Shown here piece by piece: positions 19,571 to 29,094 of a stretch of 64,000 bases of DNA. The stretch lies in contig NZ_CP046566.1 in NCBI RefSeq assembly GCF_009740285.1, forward strand, positions 4,068,658 to 4,132,657, written 5' to 3'. Positions within the stretch are counted from its first letter, which is position 1. Each line of letters opens with the position of its first letter. Source of the stretch: Phnomibacter ginsenosidimutans (GTDB taxonomy: Bacteria > Bacteroidota > Bacteroidia > Chitinophagales > Chitinophagaceae). The notes under the pieces were generated by a model. The model was given only the letters and a program-made list of their open reading frames with translations. It searched no databases and was not told the DNA's origin. The translations under genes were made by a program, and so were the position numbers.

Positions 19571-20332
19571 ATGCAACCCTACATACATCATCAATTAGAA
19601 CATGATTTGAGGTATCCGACTATCATGGTACCCATTATCCTGGAACTACTGAACCCAAAGTCGGTAATTGACGTAGGTTGTGGTCCTGGGAACTTTTTGA
19701 AGGTATTTCAGGATTTAGGCATCGATGATGTATTTGGAGTTGATGGATCGTGGGTACAAGAAGATACCCTGTATGTTGATAAGCAGAATTTTAATGCAAT
19801 TGATTTGACAGCTGGATTTGATGTCAAGAGAAAATTTGACATCGCATTGTGCTTAGAAGTAGCAGAGCATTTACCTGAGAAAAGTGCAAACGCTTTAGTA
19901 TCAAGTCTGTGCCAGCACACTGATATGATTGTTTTTTCTGCTGCTGTACCGTTACAAGGAGGACAAAATCACATCAATGAACAGCCTTTTTCTTATTGGA
20001 GAGAGAAGTTTGAACACCTTGGATATCACTGGATTGATTGCTTCAGACCATTGCTTTGGGAAATTCCTGAACTGGCGTGGTGGTACAAACAAAATACATT
20101 CCTTATTGCTAAAAATCCGACTCAATTGAACCTGAAACGTTTGAATGATAATCTTTCCAATGCCGTTCAAATTCATCCTGACTTATTTCAGGAAAGGGAT
20201 ACTAGACTAAACAGTCAGTTAAGCCATTACAGAGAACTTTATGATGCCGTTTTAGAAGGTAAGTTTCAAACCAGCACGTACTTAAAATGCATACGCAAAC
20301 ATATTATGAGAAAACTAAAACTCATCAAATGA
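19571..20332 (+). CDS. SAM-dependent class I methyltransferase
   Basis: 253 residues with motif I SVIDVGCGPGNFLKVF (about 32-47), then DVFGVDG, and FDIALCLEVAEHLPEKSA (about 92-110), the pattern of a Methyltransf_11/23-like fold. No transmembrane or signal segment. Its stop overlaps the next start by ATGA, so the two are coupled. Base composition drops sharply here relative to upstream genes, marking the start of an AT-rich cassette (to about 21165). The likely substrate is a sugar of the polymer, but this is not shown by sequence. Confidence 0.85.
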   Translation: MQPYIHHQLEHDLRYPTIMVPIILELLNPKSVIDVGCGPGNFLKVFQDLGIDDVFGVDGSWVQEDTLYVDKQNFNAIDLTAGFDVKRKFDIALCLEVAEHLPEKSANALVSSLCQHTDMIVFSAAVPLQGGQNHINEQPFSYWREKFEHLGYHWIDCFRPLLWEIPELAWWYKQNTFLIAKNPTQLNLKRLNDNLSNAVQIHPDLFQERDTRLNSQLSHYRELYDAVLEGKFQTSTYLKCIRKHIMRKLKLIK

Positions 20333-21162
20333 AAATTTGCATTTTAATACTGGCACATAAAAACCCTCAACAACTAAAACGTTTAGTAGCAAGGTTGCAT
20401 GCTGAGCACTATGAGGTATTGGTTCATGTTGATTTAAAAGCCCGAGAAATTTTTGAGCCATTTGAAAGCTATATGTTTTCAACTACAGCAGTATACTGGG
20501 GAGGCTACAGTACTGTAAAAGCAACGCTGGAGTTGTTTGATAAAGCAATGACCTTAAATGCCGATTACTATTTCCTGATTTCTGGTCAAGATTATCCTTT
20601 ACAAACCCGAAAAGAAATAGAGAGGCAGATTGATACTTCTAAAATTCTAATGTCATATGACCCTTTGCCCATTAAAGGGTTAGGCTTAAATGACGGACTG
20701 GAACGCTACAGGATTTTCCATTTTCAGGACACCGGAAAGTGGGTGCCACCCTTTCCATCTTTTTTAACTAGACTTAAACGTCGCCTTGGCATCAACAGAA
20801 AGTTTTTAAAAGGAAAAAAGCCATTTGTTGGAAGCCAATGGTTTGGGGCCTCGAAAGAAGTGTTGGCTTTTTTGTTACAAGAAACTGAACAGTACGAATG
20901 GTATTTTAAATACGTTATGCTAAGCGATGAGATGACATTTCACACTATTCTAGCCAATAGTGATTACGCAATCAAAGTCACCAACAATAATTTTCGAAAA
21001 ATCGCTTGGGACAGGCCTGGGCCTAAACCCTATGTTTGGCAAACCAGCAATTTGGAAGAATTGATTACATCCGATGCATTCTTTGCAAGGAAGTTTGACT
21101 GCGAGAACAATTTTGAAATCTTTGACGCAATAGACAGTCACACGTTTCAACCCAAAAACTGA
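20329..21162 (+). CDS. Core-2/I-branching-type glycosyltransferase (GT14-like)
   Basis: 277 residues from the ATG at 20329, chosen over an earlier frame start because it overlaps the previous stop as ATGA. The N-terminus MKICILILAHKNPQQLKRLV, the WGGYSTVKATLELFDKA segment and FLISGQDYPL are characteristic of the Branch family (beta-1,6-N-acetylglucosaminyltransferases), and SQWFGAS with LSDEMTFHT contains the acidic catalytic region. It probably adds a branch sugar. A second relative with the same architecture is at 31626. AT-rich, in the same cassette as the preceding methyltransferase. Confidence 0.85.
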   Translation: MKICILILAHKNPQQLKRLVARLHAEHYEVLVHVDLKAREIFEPFESYMFSTTAVYWGGYSTVKATLELFDKAMTLNADYYFLISGQDYPLQTRKEIERQIDTSKILMSYDPLPIKGLGLNDGLERYRIFHFQDTGKWVPPFPSFLTRLKRRLGINRKFLKGKKPFVGSQWFGASKEVLAFLLQETEQYEWYFKYVMLSDEMTFHTILANSDYAIKVTNNNFRKIAWDRPGPKPYVWQTSNLEELITSDAFFARKFDCENNFEIFDAIDSHTFQPKN

Positions 21163-21232
21163 TAAACGCTGGAACGCTCAAACTCTGGAACCTGTGAACT
21201 TGTAAACTCGTGAACAGTTAAACCTCCCCCCT

Positions 21233-22464
21233 TTGTCCGCCCCCATCATACAAGTAGACAACCTCAGCAAGCAATACCGCCTCGGGCAGGTAGGCACCGG
21301 CACCATCAAAGACGATGTGAAACGCTGGTGGCACCGCATCCGGGGTAAAGAAGATCCCTTTTTGACCATTGGCGACAGCAACGACCGCAGTCAAAAGGGA
21401 AACAGTGAATACATTTGGGCCCTCAAAAACATCAACTTTAGCGTACAGCCCGGCGAAGTGCTCGGCATCATTGGCCGCAACGGCGCCGGCAAAAGCACCC
21501 TGCTCAAACTGCTGAGCCGGGTCACCGAACCCACTACCGGCCGCATTGCCATGCGGGGCAGGGTAGCCAGTCTGCTCGAAGTAGGCACCGGCTTTCACCC
21601 CGACCTTACCGGCCGCGAAAACATCTACCTCAACGGGGCCATCCTCGGCATGACCAAAAAGAAATCACCCGCAAGTTTGATGAAATCGTTGACTTTGCCG
21701 GGGTAGAACGCTACATCGACACCCCTGTAAAACGCTACAGCAGCGGCATGCACGTTCGCCTCGGCTTTGCAGTAGCCGCCCACCTCGAACCCGAGATTTT
21801 GATTGTAGATGAAGTGCTGGCCGTAGGCGATGCTGAGTTCCAGAAAAAATGCCTCGGCAAAATGAAATCCGTGAGCACCAACGAGGGCCGGACCGTGCTG
21901 TTTGTGAGCCATAACATGGAAGCCATCAGCAACCTCTGCACCCGTGCCCTGCTCATAGAGCATGGTACACTTACCGCCAGCGGTCTGCCGGCAGACATGG
22001 TACGCCTGCACCTGAAACATGAAAGCACCGCCGCTGCATACCAGCGGGTTACTCCTGTACCCACAAACAGCTCCGCTATTCTGCACATCCACGTACTCAA
22101 CCAGCAAGGCCAAAACAGCGCCGTGTTTGATTATACCGAACCCGTCAGCATTCGCTTTGCCCTGCAGCTGGCCGCAGATGCCGCCAATGCCAACCTGTTT
22201 GTAACCTTCCTCGACGACCGCAAACGCCGCATCTTTTCCTGCGAATCGGCCAGCCTGCAACAGGAATGCACCCTTACCATACCCGGAGGCATTTTTACCC
22301 GTGGGCAATACAGCATACAAGCATTTATCAACGTACCCAAAGTAAAAGCCATCGATGAAGTAGAAGATGCCTGTGCCTTCAGCATCATCGACCATCACTC
22401 GCCCATGGCCAAACATGGTGGCTACGATTACGGCAGCGTCTTTGTGCCCCATCAATGGCAGTAG
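21233..22464 (+). CDS. ABC transporter ATPase for polysaccharide export (Wzt-like), one frameshift
   Basis: About 410 residues over two frames. Frame one has Walker [10 protein letters not shown]. At 21656-21660 an A-run one base short breaks the frame (adding an A restores [18 protein letters not shown]). Frame two has the signature [12 protein letters not shown], Walker [13 protein letters not shown] and a C-terminal beta-sandwich of the Wzt_C type (about 270-410), which in O9a-like systems recognises the modified non-reducing end of the glycan. Partner of the permease at 17658. The TTG start at 21233 abuts a spacer repeat and is uncertain. Confidence 0.88.
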
Positions 22465-22478
22465 CATTTCCGGCAAGC

Positions 22479-23554
22479 ATGAATCAGCCATCTCAGCGTT
22501 TTCCCGGCCTCGATCGTTGCGCAGCATCGCCATTTTGTTGGTAGTACTGGAGCATGGCACCTACTTCGATTTTGGCCGCCGCCCCAACCGCTACGATGCG
22601 CAGTTCTTCCTCAATGGCGTTGAACTGTTTTTTGTGCTGTCCGGCTTTTTAATTGGCCGCATCCTCATCCGCCAGATGCAACAGAGCAATCAACCCGCCA
22701 CCATGCTCCGCCACTTTTGGATTCGCCGCTGGCTGCGCACCTTGCCGCTGTATTTTGCGGCCTTGCTGGCCAATGTATGGTTGGTATACGCCGGTTGGAT
22801 GGTGGGCAATACCGATACCATTTCGTGGCGCTTTTTGCTGTTTCTGCAAAACTTTCGCTGGTACTTCAACGGTTTTTTTATGGAGAGCTGGAGCCTGGCA
22901 GTAGAAGAGTGGTTTTACCTCCTGTTTCCTATTGGCTTACTGCTCCTCCGAAAAGTCTTTTCGTTTCCAAAAGCCTTTCTGATGGCCGCAGCGGGCATGC
23001 TGCTGTTTGCAGTAGGGTACCGCTGGCATATTAGCCCACTGGTCACCAATGCCGAGCAGTGGGACATGCTGCTGCGCAAACTGGTATTGTGCCGCCTCGA
23101 TGCGCTGATGGTGGGCTGCCTGCTGGCCTGGGCCTGGGAAAATCATGCCATTTGGCTTACCCGCTTTCGGTGGCCGCTTTTTGTGGTGGGGCTACTGGTG
23201 TATCTCTCTGTGCTGGTCATACCCGGGTTCCCCAACAGCAGTTATTTCCGGCTGGCCTACCTGAGTGTAAACGCCATGGCCATTGGTGGCATGCTGCCCC
23301 TCTTCGCCTGCCTGCCTGCTATCGGCACCTGGCCACAATCCATCATTGGCTTCATCAGCAAAATATCCTATTCCATGTACCTGGTGCATGCCATGGTGCT
23401 GGGCCTCATGCTGCACAACCCCCTACTCAACACCGGTCATTACTGGCTCAACCTGCTGCTGTACAGCACTGCCACCATTGGCATTGCCAGCATCACCTAC
23501 CGCTGTATAGAAAAACCGGTATTGCAATACCGCGACAAACACTTTGCCGCTTAA
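22479..23554 (+). CDS. Acyltransferase 3 family membrane protein, one frameshift
   Basis: The likely start is the ATG at 22479 (MNQPSQRFPGLD), 14 nt after the ATPase stop. One base is missing near 22514, after which SLRSIAILLVVLEHG continues in the main frame. About ten membrane helices follow, with the family's FFVLSGFLI (about 40), SWSLAVEEWFYLLFP (about 135) and a C-terminal YSMYLVHA helix. Such enzymes O-acetylate or otherwise acylate surface glycans. A longer open frame from 22367 overlaps the ATPase and is not preferred. Confidence 0.85.
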
Positions 23555-23569
23555 CCGCACCGCTTCATC

Positions 23570-24422
23570 ATGCTACCCCTTCAACACATAAAAAACAGCC
23601 TCAAAGCCTTGGCAGGATTATCCAATAGTCCGTATGCAGAAGGCGATATCAGCCGCTACACCCTATCGGCTACCGACCAGGAAAGGCTCAGCAACGAGCA
23701 CAGCTTTGCGCAGGGCACCGTGCCGCTGGCGGGCATCAGCACCCGCTACACCCACGGCGCCAGCATGCTGCACAGCTGGCAGGAAATATTTGCCGACGAA
23801 GTGTACCGCTTTATACCCAACAACAGCAAACCATACATCATCGACGGTGGTGCCAACATCGGGCTGAGTACCCTCTACTTTGCCCTCCGGCATCCGCAAA
23901 GCCGCATAGATGCCTACGAAGCCGACCCCCGCATATTTGAGGTGTTGCAGCAAAACATAGCCGCCCACCGCCCACAACTGAAGGCCAGCATACAGCTGCA
24001 CCAGCAGGCACTGTGGCATAGCAATACGCAACTTACCTTTCACGAAGAAGGAGCCTTGGCAGGCTCTGTAGTGGGCGACTTTGGCCGTACCGGCAAAACC
24101 CAAACCGTACCTGCCATCAACATGGGCCAGCTGCTGCAGCAGCCGGTAGATTTTTTTGAAACTGGACATAGAAGGAGCGGAAAATGAACTGCTACCCACC
24201 CTGCAGCCCGCCCTGCCCAACATTGATTACCTGTTTGTAGAATACCACAGCCTGCAGGAGCAGCCGCAGCAACTGGGCCAGCTCCTGCTCATGCTCAGCA
24301 ACGCCGGCTTCCGCTACCACATCCGCGAAGCCGCCCGGCTGGCCCCGCACCCCATGGTAGAAAAACTGACTATCCGTCGCCTATTCGATATGCAACTCAA
24401 CATTTGGTGTTACCGGCCATAA
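23570..24422 (+). CDS. FkbM-family methyltransferase, one frameshift
   Basis: Second FkbM gene, about 283 residues. Motif I is YIIDGGANIGLSTLYFA (about 85-101), with AYEADPRIFEVLQQN after it. The frame breaks at a run of seven Ts (24151-24157); six Ts would give PVDFLKLDIEGAENE, the conserved FkbM motif, continuing to the stop at 24422. It lies 16 nt after the acyltransferase, and both presumably decorate the same glycan. The interruption is most simply a consensus error. Confidence 0.82.
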
Positions 24423-24432
24423 ATCCGCATCC

Positions 24433-25444
24433 GTGACTACCCCCGGCATTTCCATAGCCTTGTGTACCTACAACGGTGCCCAATTTCTCGATCAGCAATT
24501 GGCTTCGCTGTTTGGCCAAACCCTGCCGCCCAACGAAATAGTGATATGCGACGACGGCAGTACCGACAATACCATTGCTATTGTACAGCAATGGCAACAG
24601 CAACAGCCCGGCATTATCCGGCTCTATCAAAATGCCAGCAACCTGGGCTTTGGCCTCAACTTTAAACAGGCCATTGAATACTGCACCCAAGACATCATTT
24701 TTTTATCGGATCAGGGACGATGTGTGGCTGCCCGAAAAAATAGCGGTGATGAGCAGCTGGCTGCAGGCACATCCCCACTGCAATGGCTTGTTTTGCAACG
24801 GCCTGTTGATGGATGAGCACAACCAGATACAGCCCACCACCATTTGGGATGCTACCTATGGCCATGCTTCACTCAGCCACGAACTGCCACCGGCACATTT
24901 CTTTCCCTGGTTGTGCTTCAACAACAATTTCATCATTGGTGCTTCCATGGCCATTCGCCGTTCAGCTGTACCGGACATATTCAACAGCTGGCTGCCCGAT
25001 GAGCCCTGGCACGATTTCATTATTGCCCTCAAGCTGAGCCTCAACGGTACATTGGCTGCTACCGACGCACAGCTCATGTATTACCGCCAGCACAGCAGCC
25101 AAACCTGTGGCCTGCAGGGCCATTTTCAGCGCAGCCATACCATTGCCTTTGCCCGCCAGTGCTGGCAGCAGCAATGGCAGGGGCTCGATATGCAAGAAGT
25201 GGTCCGCTACTTTGCCTTTGGCCTCTCCAATATGGAACGCTACCGCCTGTTACTCGTAAAGACGACCAAAGAACAGACACAGTTTCAACAGGCCTATGCC
25301 ATAGCATTGGCCAAACTAAAACTAGCCACCCAACAATGGCTGGCACCCATGCCCTGGTGGAGCCGCAAAAAGAAACTGCTAAAGCATTACCTCAAAGGCG
25401 GTGAATACCTGCGTACCAACTTCACCGACGTATTAAGCATGTAA
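24433..25444 (+). CDS. Glycosyltransferase family 2, one frameshift
   Basis: About 336 residues from the GTG at 24433, 11 nt after the previous stop. GT-A fold motifs: ISIALCTYNGAQFLDQQL, ICDDGSTDNT and, across a frame break, FLSDQDDVWLPEKI. The break is at GGG 24714-24716, where GG restores the DQDDVW motif that holds the DxD metal site. The C-terminal half resembles rhamnosyltransferase-like GT2 proteins (PDEPWHDFIIAL). It is followed after 3 nt by an acyltransferase gene. Donor and acceptor cannot be read from sequence. Confidence 0.85.
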
Positions 25445-25446
25445 AC

Positions 25447-26520
25447 ATGCAACCTGCTCCACACCACAACAATTTCGATTTCATCAGGCTGCTGCTGGCA
25501 TCCTTTGTCATCATTACCCACAGCTATGCATTGCTAGGATTGCCAGAGCATGATGGGTTGTGGCAATGGAGTGGGGGCAACGTGGCGTTTTCTACACTCG
25601 GTGTCAATGGATTTTTTATTGTATCGGGGTACCTGGTATGCCAAAGCCTGGAAAGGTCGGCCAGCATAGCCAGTTATCTCCGCAAAAGAGCCTTGCGCAT
25701 TTTTCCCGGCTTACTGCTGGCCCTGCTATTTTCATGGGCGCTGGCCTGGCTGCATTTCAATGGTCCGGGGTTGCAGTTTTTAGCGCAAGCCGATAGCTGG
25801 ACTTTTATACCCCGAAACATGCTCTTGCTCTGGCCGCAATACAGCATTGAAGGCAGCTTTCAAGAACTGCCCGCAGCACACCGTGGCGAAATCAACGGCT
25901 CACTCTGGACCCTGGGCTACGAATGGCTGATGTACCTCTGCCTTCTGCCACTGTTCTGGATTCGAAGGGCCGCATGGCGCAAGGTTGTTCCTCCAATCAT
26001 CATTATAGGGTTGCTTGCACTCATGTATACCGACAACCACTGGCGCCTGCCGCAGTGGGGCAGTATACAGCTGAGTAAACTCACCAGCCTTGGTACCTAT
26101 TTTTTGGCAGGTGCCAGCCTGCATGTACTGGGTTTTGGCAAACGCCTCAAATGGCTGCACCTATTGATAACAATTGGTTTATTGATGGCGTCCATTCACT
26201 TTCACCAATACTTTATTATGCAATACCTGTTGTGGCCGGTAATCATCATCGGCATAGCACAGCAGCCCGCCTGGCGCCTTACCCGCTTCATACAGCAACG
26301 GGGCGATCTATCATACGGCATCTACCTGCTGGCATTTCCGGTACAGCAAACACTGGTTAGCCAATGGCCCAACCTTACACCAGGTATGCTGGCCGGCTTG
26401 AGCTGGCTGCTGGTACTGCCACTGGCTTATGCCAGCTGGCACCTGGTAGAAAAGCCCGCCCTCCGCTGGAAACAGCCTGCCATACAGCAGCAATTCAAAC
26501 CCCTTACAAGCAACGCATGA
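25447..26520 (+). CDS. Acyltransferase 3 family membrane protein
   Basis: 357 residues, intact, about ten membrane helices. It begins QPAPHHNNFDFIRLLLASFV and contains the conserved HSYALLG, LGVNGFFIVSGYLV and SLWTLGYEWLMYL segments of the OafA-like family, ending with a YGIYLLAFPVQQ helix and a WHLVEKPAL tail. Probable O-acetylation of a sugar during polymer assembly. It is packed 3 nt after a GT2 gene and overlaps the next GT2 by ATGA. Confidence 0.88.
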   Translation: MQPAPHHNNFDFIRLLLASFVIITHSYALLGLPEHDGLWQWSGGNVAFSTLGVNGFFIVSGYLVCQSLERSASIASYLRKRALRIFPGLLLALLFSWALAWLHFNGPGLQFLAQADSWTFIPRNMLLLWPQYSIEGSFQELPAAHRGEINGSLWTLGYEWLMYLCLLPLFWIRRAAWRKVVPPIIIIGLLALMYTDNHWRLPQWGSIQLSKLTSLGTYFLAGASLHVLGFGKRLKWLHLLITIGLLMASIHFHQYFIMQYLLWPVIIIGIAQQPAWRLTRFIQQRGDLSYGIYLLAFPVQQTLVSQWPNLTPGMLAGLSWLLVLPLAYASWHLVEKPALRWKQPAIQQQFKPLTSNA

Positions 26521-27293
26521 ACGAACTGGTAACCATCGTTATCCCTTGCTATATGCAGGCGCAATACCTGCAGGAAGCCATCGACTCGGTACGGGCACAA
26601 ACCTATCCGCATTGGGAATGCATTGTTGTAAACGATGCCAGCCCCGACCATACGGCCGCCGTGGCCGATGCAGCCGCTACGACAGACAGCCGCATACGGG
26701 TGATACACAAACCGCACAATGAAGGACTGGCTGCTGCCAGAAATACAGGAATTAGCCATGCGAATGGCATGTTCATCCTTCCATTAGACGCTGACGACTT
26801 GATTCACCCTGAATACCTTCAAAAATCATTGGCTGTATTCTATAACAATTCTGCCGTAAAGGTTGTGTACACTGATGTATGGACATTCGGAGATCAAAGC
26901 AGAGAGGTTTGCAGACCAGAAATCAACATGAATGAATTATGTCATCATAATCTTTTTCAACCAACTGCGCTTTTTAAAAAATCAGACTTTCAAAAAACGG
27001 ACGGATACAGGAAGAATGTGTATGGGTATGAAGATTGGGATATGTGGTTACAGCTAATTGAAAAACCAGCACATGCCCATAGAATAAAGGAACATTTATT
27101 TGGGGTAAGGGTAAAACAGCAAAGCATGATTATCGAACTGGTATCCGATGCAGAAAAGGAAAGAACGGTGAGGAGAAATGTGATGCACAATAACCTGGCA
27201 AGAGTTCGTCAATGGGCTCCCGAGTTGCTTTCACAACAGCATAGCAGTTTTTTCTTTAAAATCCTGAAAAGAATAAAGTCAGTGATACGATGA
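26517..27293 (+). CDS. Glycosyltransferase family 2
   Basis: 258 residues from the ATG at 26517 (ATGA overlap with the acyltransferase). Motifs: VTIVIPCYMQAQYLQEAID, VVNDASPDHT, and FILPLDADDLIHPEYLQ, which carries the DxD site. The C-terminal half includes YGYEDWDMWLQL, the usual ED catalytic-base region. Composition changes inside the gene: the first 240 bases are about 55 percent GC, the rest about 35-40 percent. It may be a recombinant between two related genes. Confidence 0.88.
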   Translation: MNELVTIVIPCYMQAQYLQEAIDSVRAQTYPHWECIVVNDASPDHTAAVADAAATTDSRIRVIHKPHNEGLAAARNTGISHANGMFILPLDADDLIHPEYLQKSLAVFYNNSAVKVVYTDVWTFGDQSREVCRPEINMNELCHHNLFQPTALFKKSDFQKTDGYRKNVYGYEDWDMWLQLIEKPAHAHRIKEHLFGVRVKQQSMIIELVSDAEKERTVRRNVMHNNLARVRQWAPELLSQQHSSFFFKILKRIKSVIR

Positions 27294-28138
27294 TTGCCGT
27301 TGGATTTTTAGTAGCCTACGACTTTGAATACTTGAAATATGCTTTGCCAAGTATTTATGCAGCGGCAGATAAAATAATACTTGCTATTGACTTGAATCGA
27401 AATACACTGACTGGCGAAAAATTTCACTTTGATGACAGTTTTAAGCAATGGGTGCAACATGAAGATGTAAATAGCAAAATTGAATGGCTGGAAAAACCAT
27501 TTTACCAAACTGGTCAGTCTCCTCTGGAAACAATTATGTACATGCGGAATCAACTACTAGATGCAATGCGTCCGGCAGACTGGTACATTCAAATTGATGC
27601 TGATGAATATTTTTTAGATTTCTCAAGCTTCGTAAATGAATTACAGAGATTACCCTGTAATTCAGGGCCAACAGTGGTGTACTGTTATTGGAAAACAATA
27701 TTTAAAAAATTAGGCCACCAATATTTACTCATTGCCGGAAACCCTGAGGCATTTCCTGTTGCAACAAATCGACCATTTAATACAAGTGAGCGAAATATTG
27801 ATAACGCTGAAAAAATACAATGCAAGCAATTTGTATTGCACCAAAGCTGGGCAAGGTCAGAGCAAGAAATTGCCAAAAAAATAAACAGCTGGAGCCATGC
27901 GCAAGACTTTGATACAGTAGATTTTTTCCATCGTTGGCAAGCAGTAAATGGTTGGAACTATAAACTGTACCGTTACTTCCATCCGCTGCATGCACCCATA
28001 TGGCCCTATCTCGAAAGAGTACAAGCCGACTCTATACCGGCACTCATTGAGCATTACCGGCACCAGCCGCCTGTAGAGCAGCCCCTGCCCGCCTTATCGT
28101 GGCCACAGAAAGTACTCAAGAAAATATTGGGCATCTAA
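27290..28138 (+). CDS. GT2-like glycosyltransferase
   Basis: 282 residues, coupled by ATGA to the preceding GT2. It begins MIAVGFLVAYDFEYLKYALP and has a DADEYF motif (IQIDADEYFLDF, about 100-111) expected to hold metal and sugar nucleotide, in the style of family-2 proteins that lack the usual DDGS motif. The His-rich C-terminal half (LHQSWARSEQEIAKKI) resembles similar proteins in polysaccharide loci. AT-rich until about 27960, then GC-rich for the last 180 bases. Confidence 0.72.
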   Translation: MIAVGFLVAYDFEYLKYALPSIYAAADKIILAIDLNRNTLTGEKFHFDDSFKQWVQHEDVNSKIEWLEKPFYQTGQSPLETIMYMRNQLLDAMRPADWYIQIDADEYFLDFSSFVNELQRLPCNSGPTVVYCYWKTIFKKLGHQYLLIAGNPEAFPVATNRPFNTSERNIDNAEKIQCKQFVLHQSWARSEQEIAKKINSWSHAQDFDTVDFFHRWQAVNGWNYKLYRYFHPLHAPIWPYLERVQADSIPALIEHYRHQPPVEQPLPALSWPQKVLKKILGI

Positions 28139-28140
28139 AC

Positions 28141-29094
28141 TTGGCAGCTACCCCCTGCATATCGGTCATTGTTCCCTTTTATAACCACGCTGCATTTGTG
28201 CAACGCCGCATAGAAAGCCTGCTGGCGCAAACGGCCGGCCGGCTCGAACTCATTTTGCTGGATGATGCCAGCACGGACAACACAGACAGCCTGCTGCGCC
28301 AATGGGAGCATCATCCTGCGGTACAATGTGTTTGCATCAATACCCACAACAGCGGCTCGCCCTTTTTGCAATGGCAGCGGGGCCTGCAACTGGCCCGGCA
28401 AGAATGGGTATGGATAGCTGAAGGCGATGACTATTGCGACCCTGACTTTATACAAGCCTTGCTACCCGCCCTTACCGAGCCCCGCTGTGTGCTGGCCTAC
28501 AACGAAGTACGCTGGGTAAATGAGCACGACGAACTGCTGAAAGCCAGCCAGCCACAGCCCGCCCGCTGGTACAGCGGCCGCGAATTTTTGGCCCGCCACA
28601 TGATGCTGCAAGACCATTTGGTCAACTCGGGTATGCTGCTCTTTCGACGGTCGGCCCTGCAGGGTTTGCCCCACCGCTGGACGGAAATGAAACAAGCCGG
28701 CGACTACCTGCTGTGGGTACAAATAGCCGCCCAAGGCAAGGTTTATGCCAGTGGCACAGAGCAGGCCGCCTTTGTACGCCATAGCCAAAGCCTGAGCCTG
28801 CAACAGCTTGGAAGTTTAACTCACTTAAACGAAAGCATTGAGGTGCAAGACGAGATTGTAAAACACTTCCCCGCCTTTATATCCATACACAGAAAATACA
28901 TTTTACAACAGCTCATTCAGACAGAGACAGGTAAAAATGGTATGCAATTAGAAGAGTATGCAAATAGAATCAAATTCTGGCAAGCAATCGCCCAACAAAG
29001 AGGCGGTGGATTCAAATTAGTGCATATAAGACTACTGGCATTTACTGCCAAATTCTTTCACACATTGAGAAAGTATCTTAGACAAGAATCATGA
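28141..29094 (+). CDS. Glycosyltransferase family 2
   Basis: About 317 residues from the TTG at 28141, just after the previous stop; a GTG at 28099 in frame is an alternative. GT-A motifs: ISVIVPFYNHAAFVQRRIE, LLDDASTDNT, and WIAEGDDYCDPDF as the DxD region, then KQAGDYLLWVQIA. GC-rich to about 28800 and AT-rich afterwards, so the last 290 bases look like they belong to the next cassette. Overlaps the FkbM gene by ATGA. Confidence 0.85.
   Translation: MAATPCISVIVPFYNHAAFVQRRIESLLAQTAGRLELILLDDASTDNTDSLLRQWEHHPAVQCVCINTHNSGSPFLQWQRGLQLARQEWVWIAEGDDYCDPDFIQALLPALTEPRCVLAYNEVRWVNEHDELLKASQPQPARWYSGREFLARHMMLQDHLVNSGMLLFRRSALQGLPHRWTEMKQAGDYLLWVQIAAQGKVYASGTEQAAFVRHSQSLSLQQLGSLTHLNESIEVQDEIVKHFPAFISIHRKYILQQLIQTETGKNGMQLEEYANRIKFWQAIAQQRGGGFKLVHIRLLAFTAKFFHTLRKYLRQES

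Noticed and set aside
22367-22478. Upstream extension of the acyltransferase frame
   Set aside because: It overlaps the end of the ATPase and has no family sequence. The ATG at 22479 with one missing base near 22514 gives a proper N-terminus.
21625-22560. 311-codon minus-strand frame opposite the ABC ATPase
   Set aside because: The plus strand encodes Walker B, the ABC signature and a Wzt_C-like domain over the same bases, so the minus frame is a shadow.
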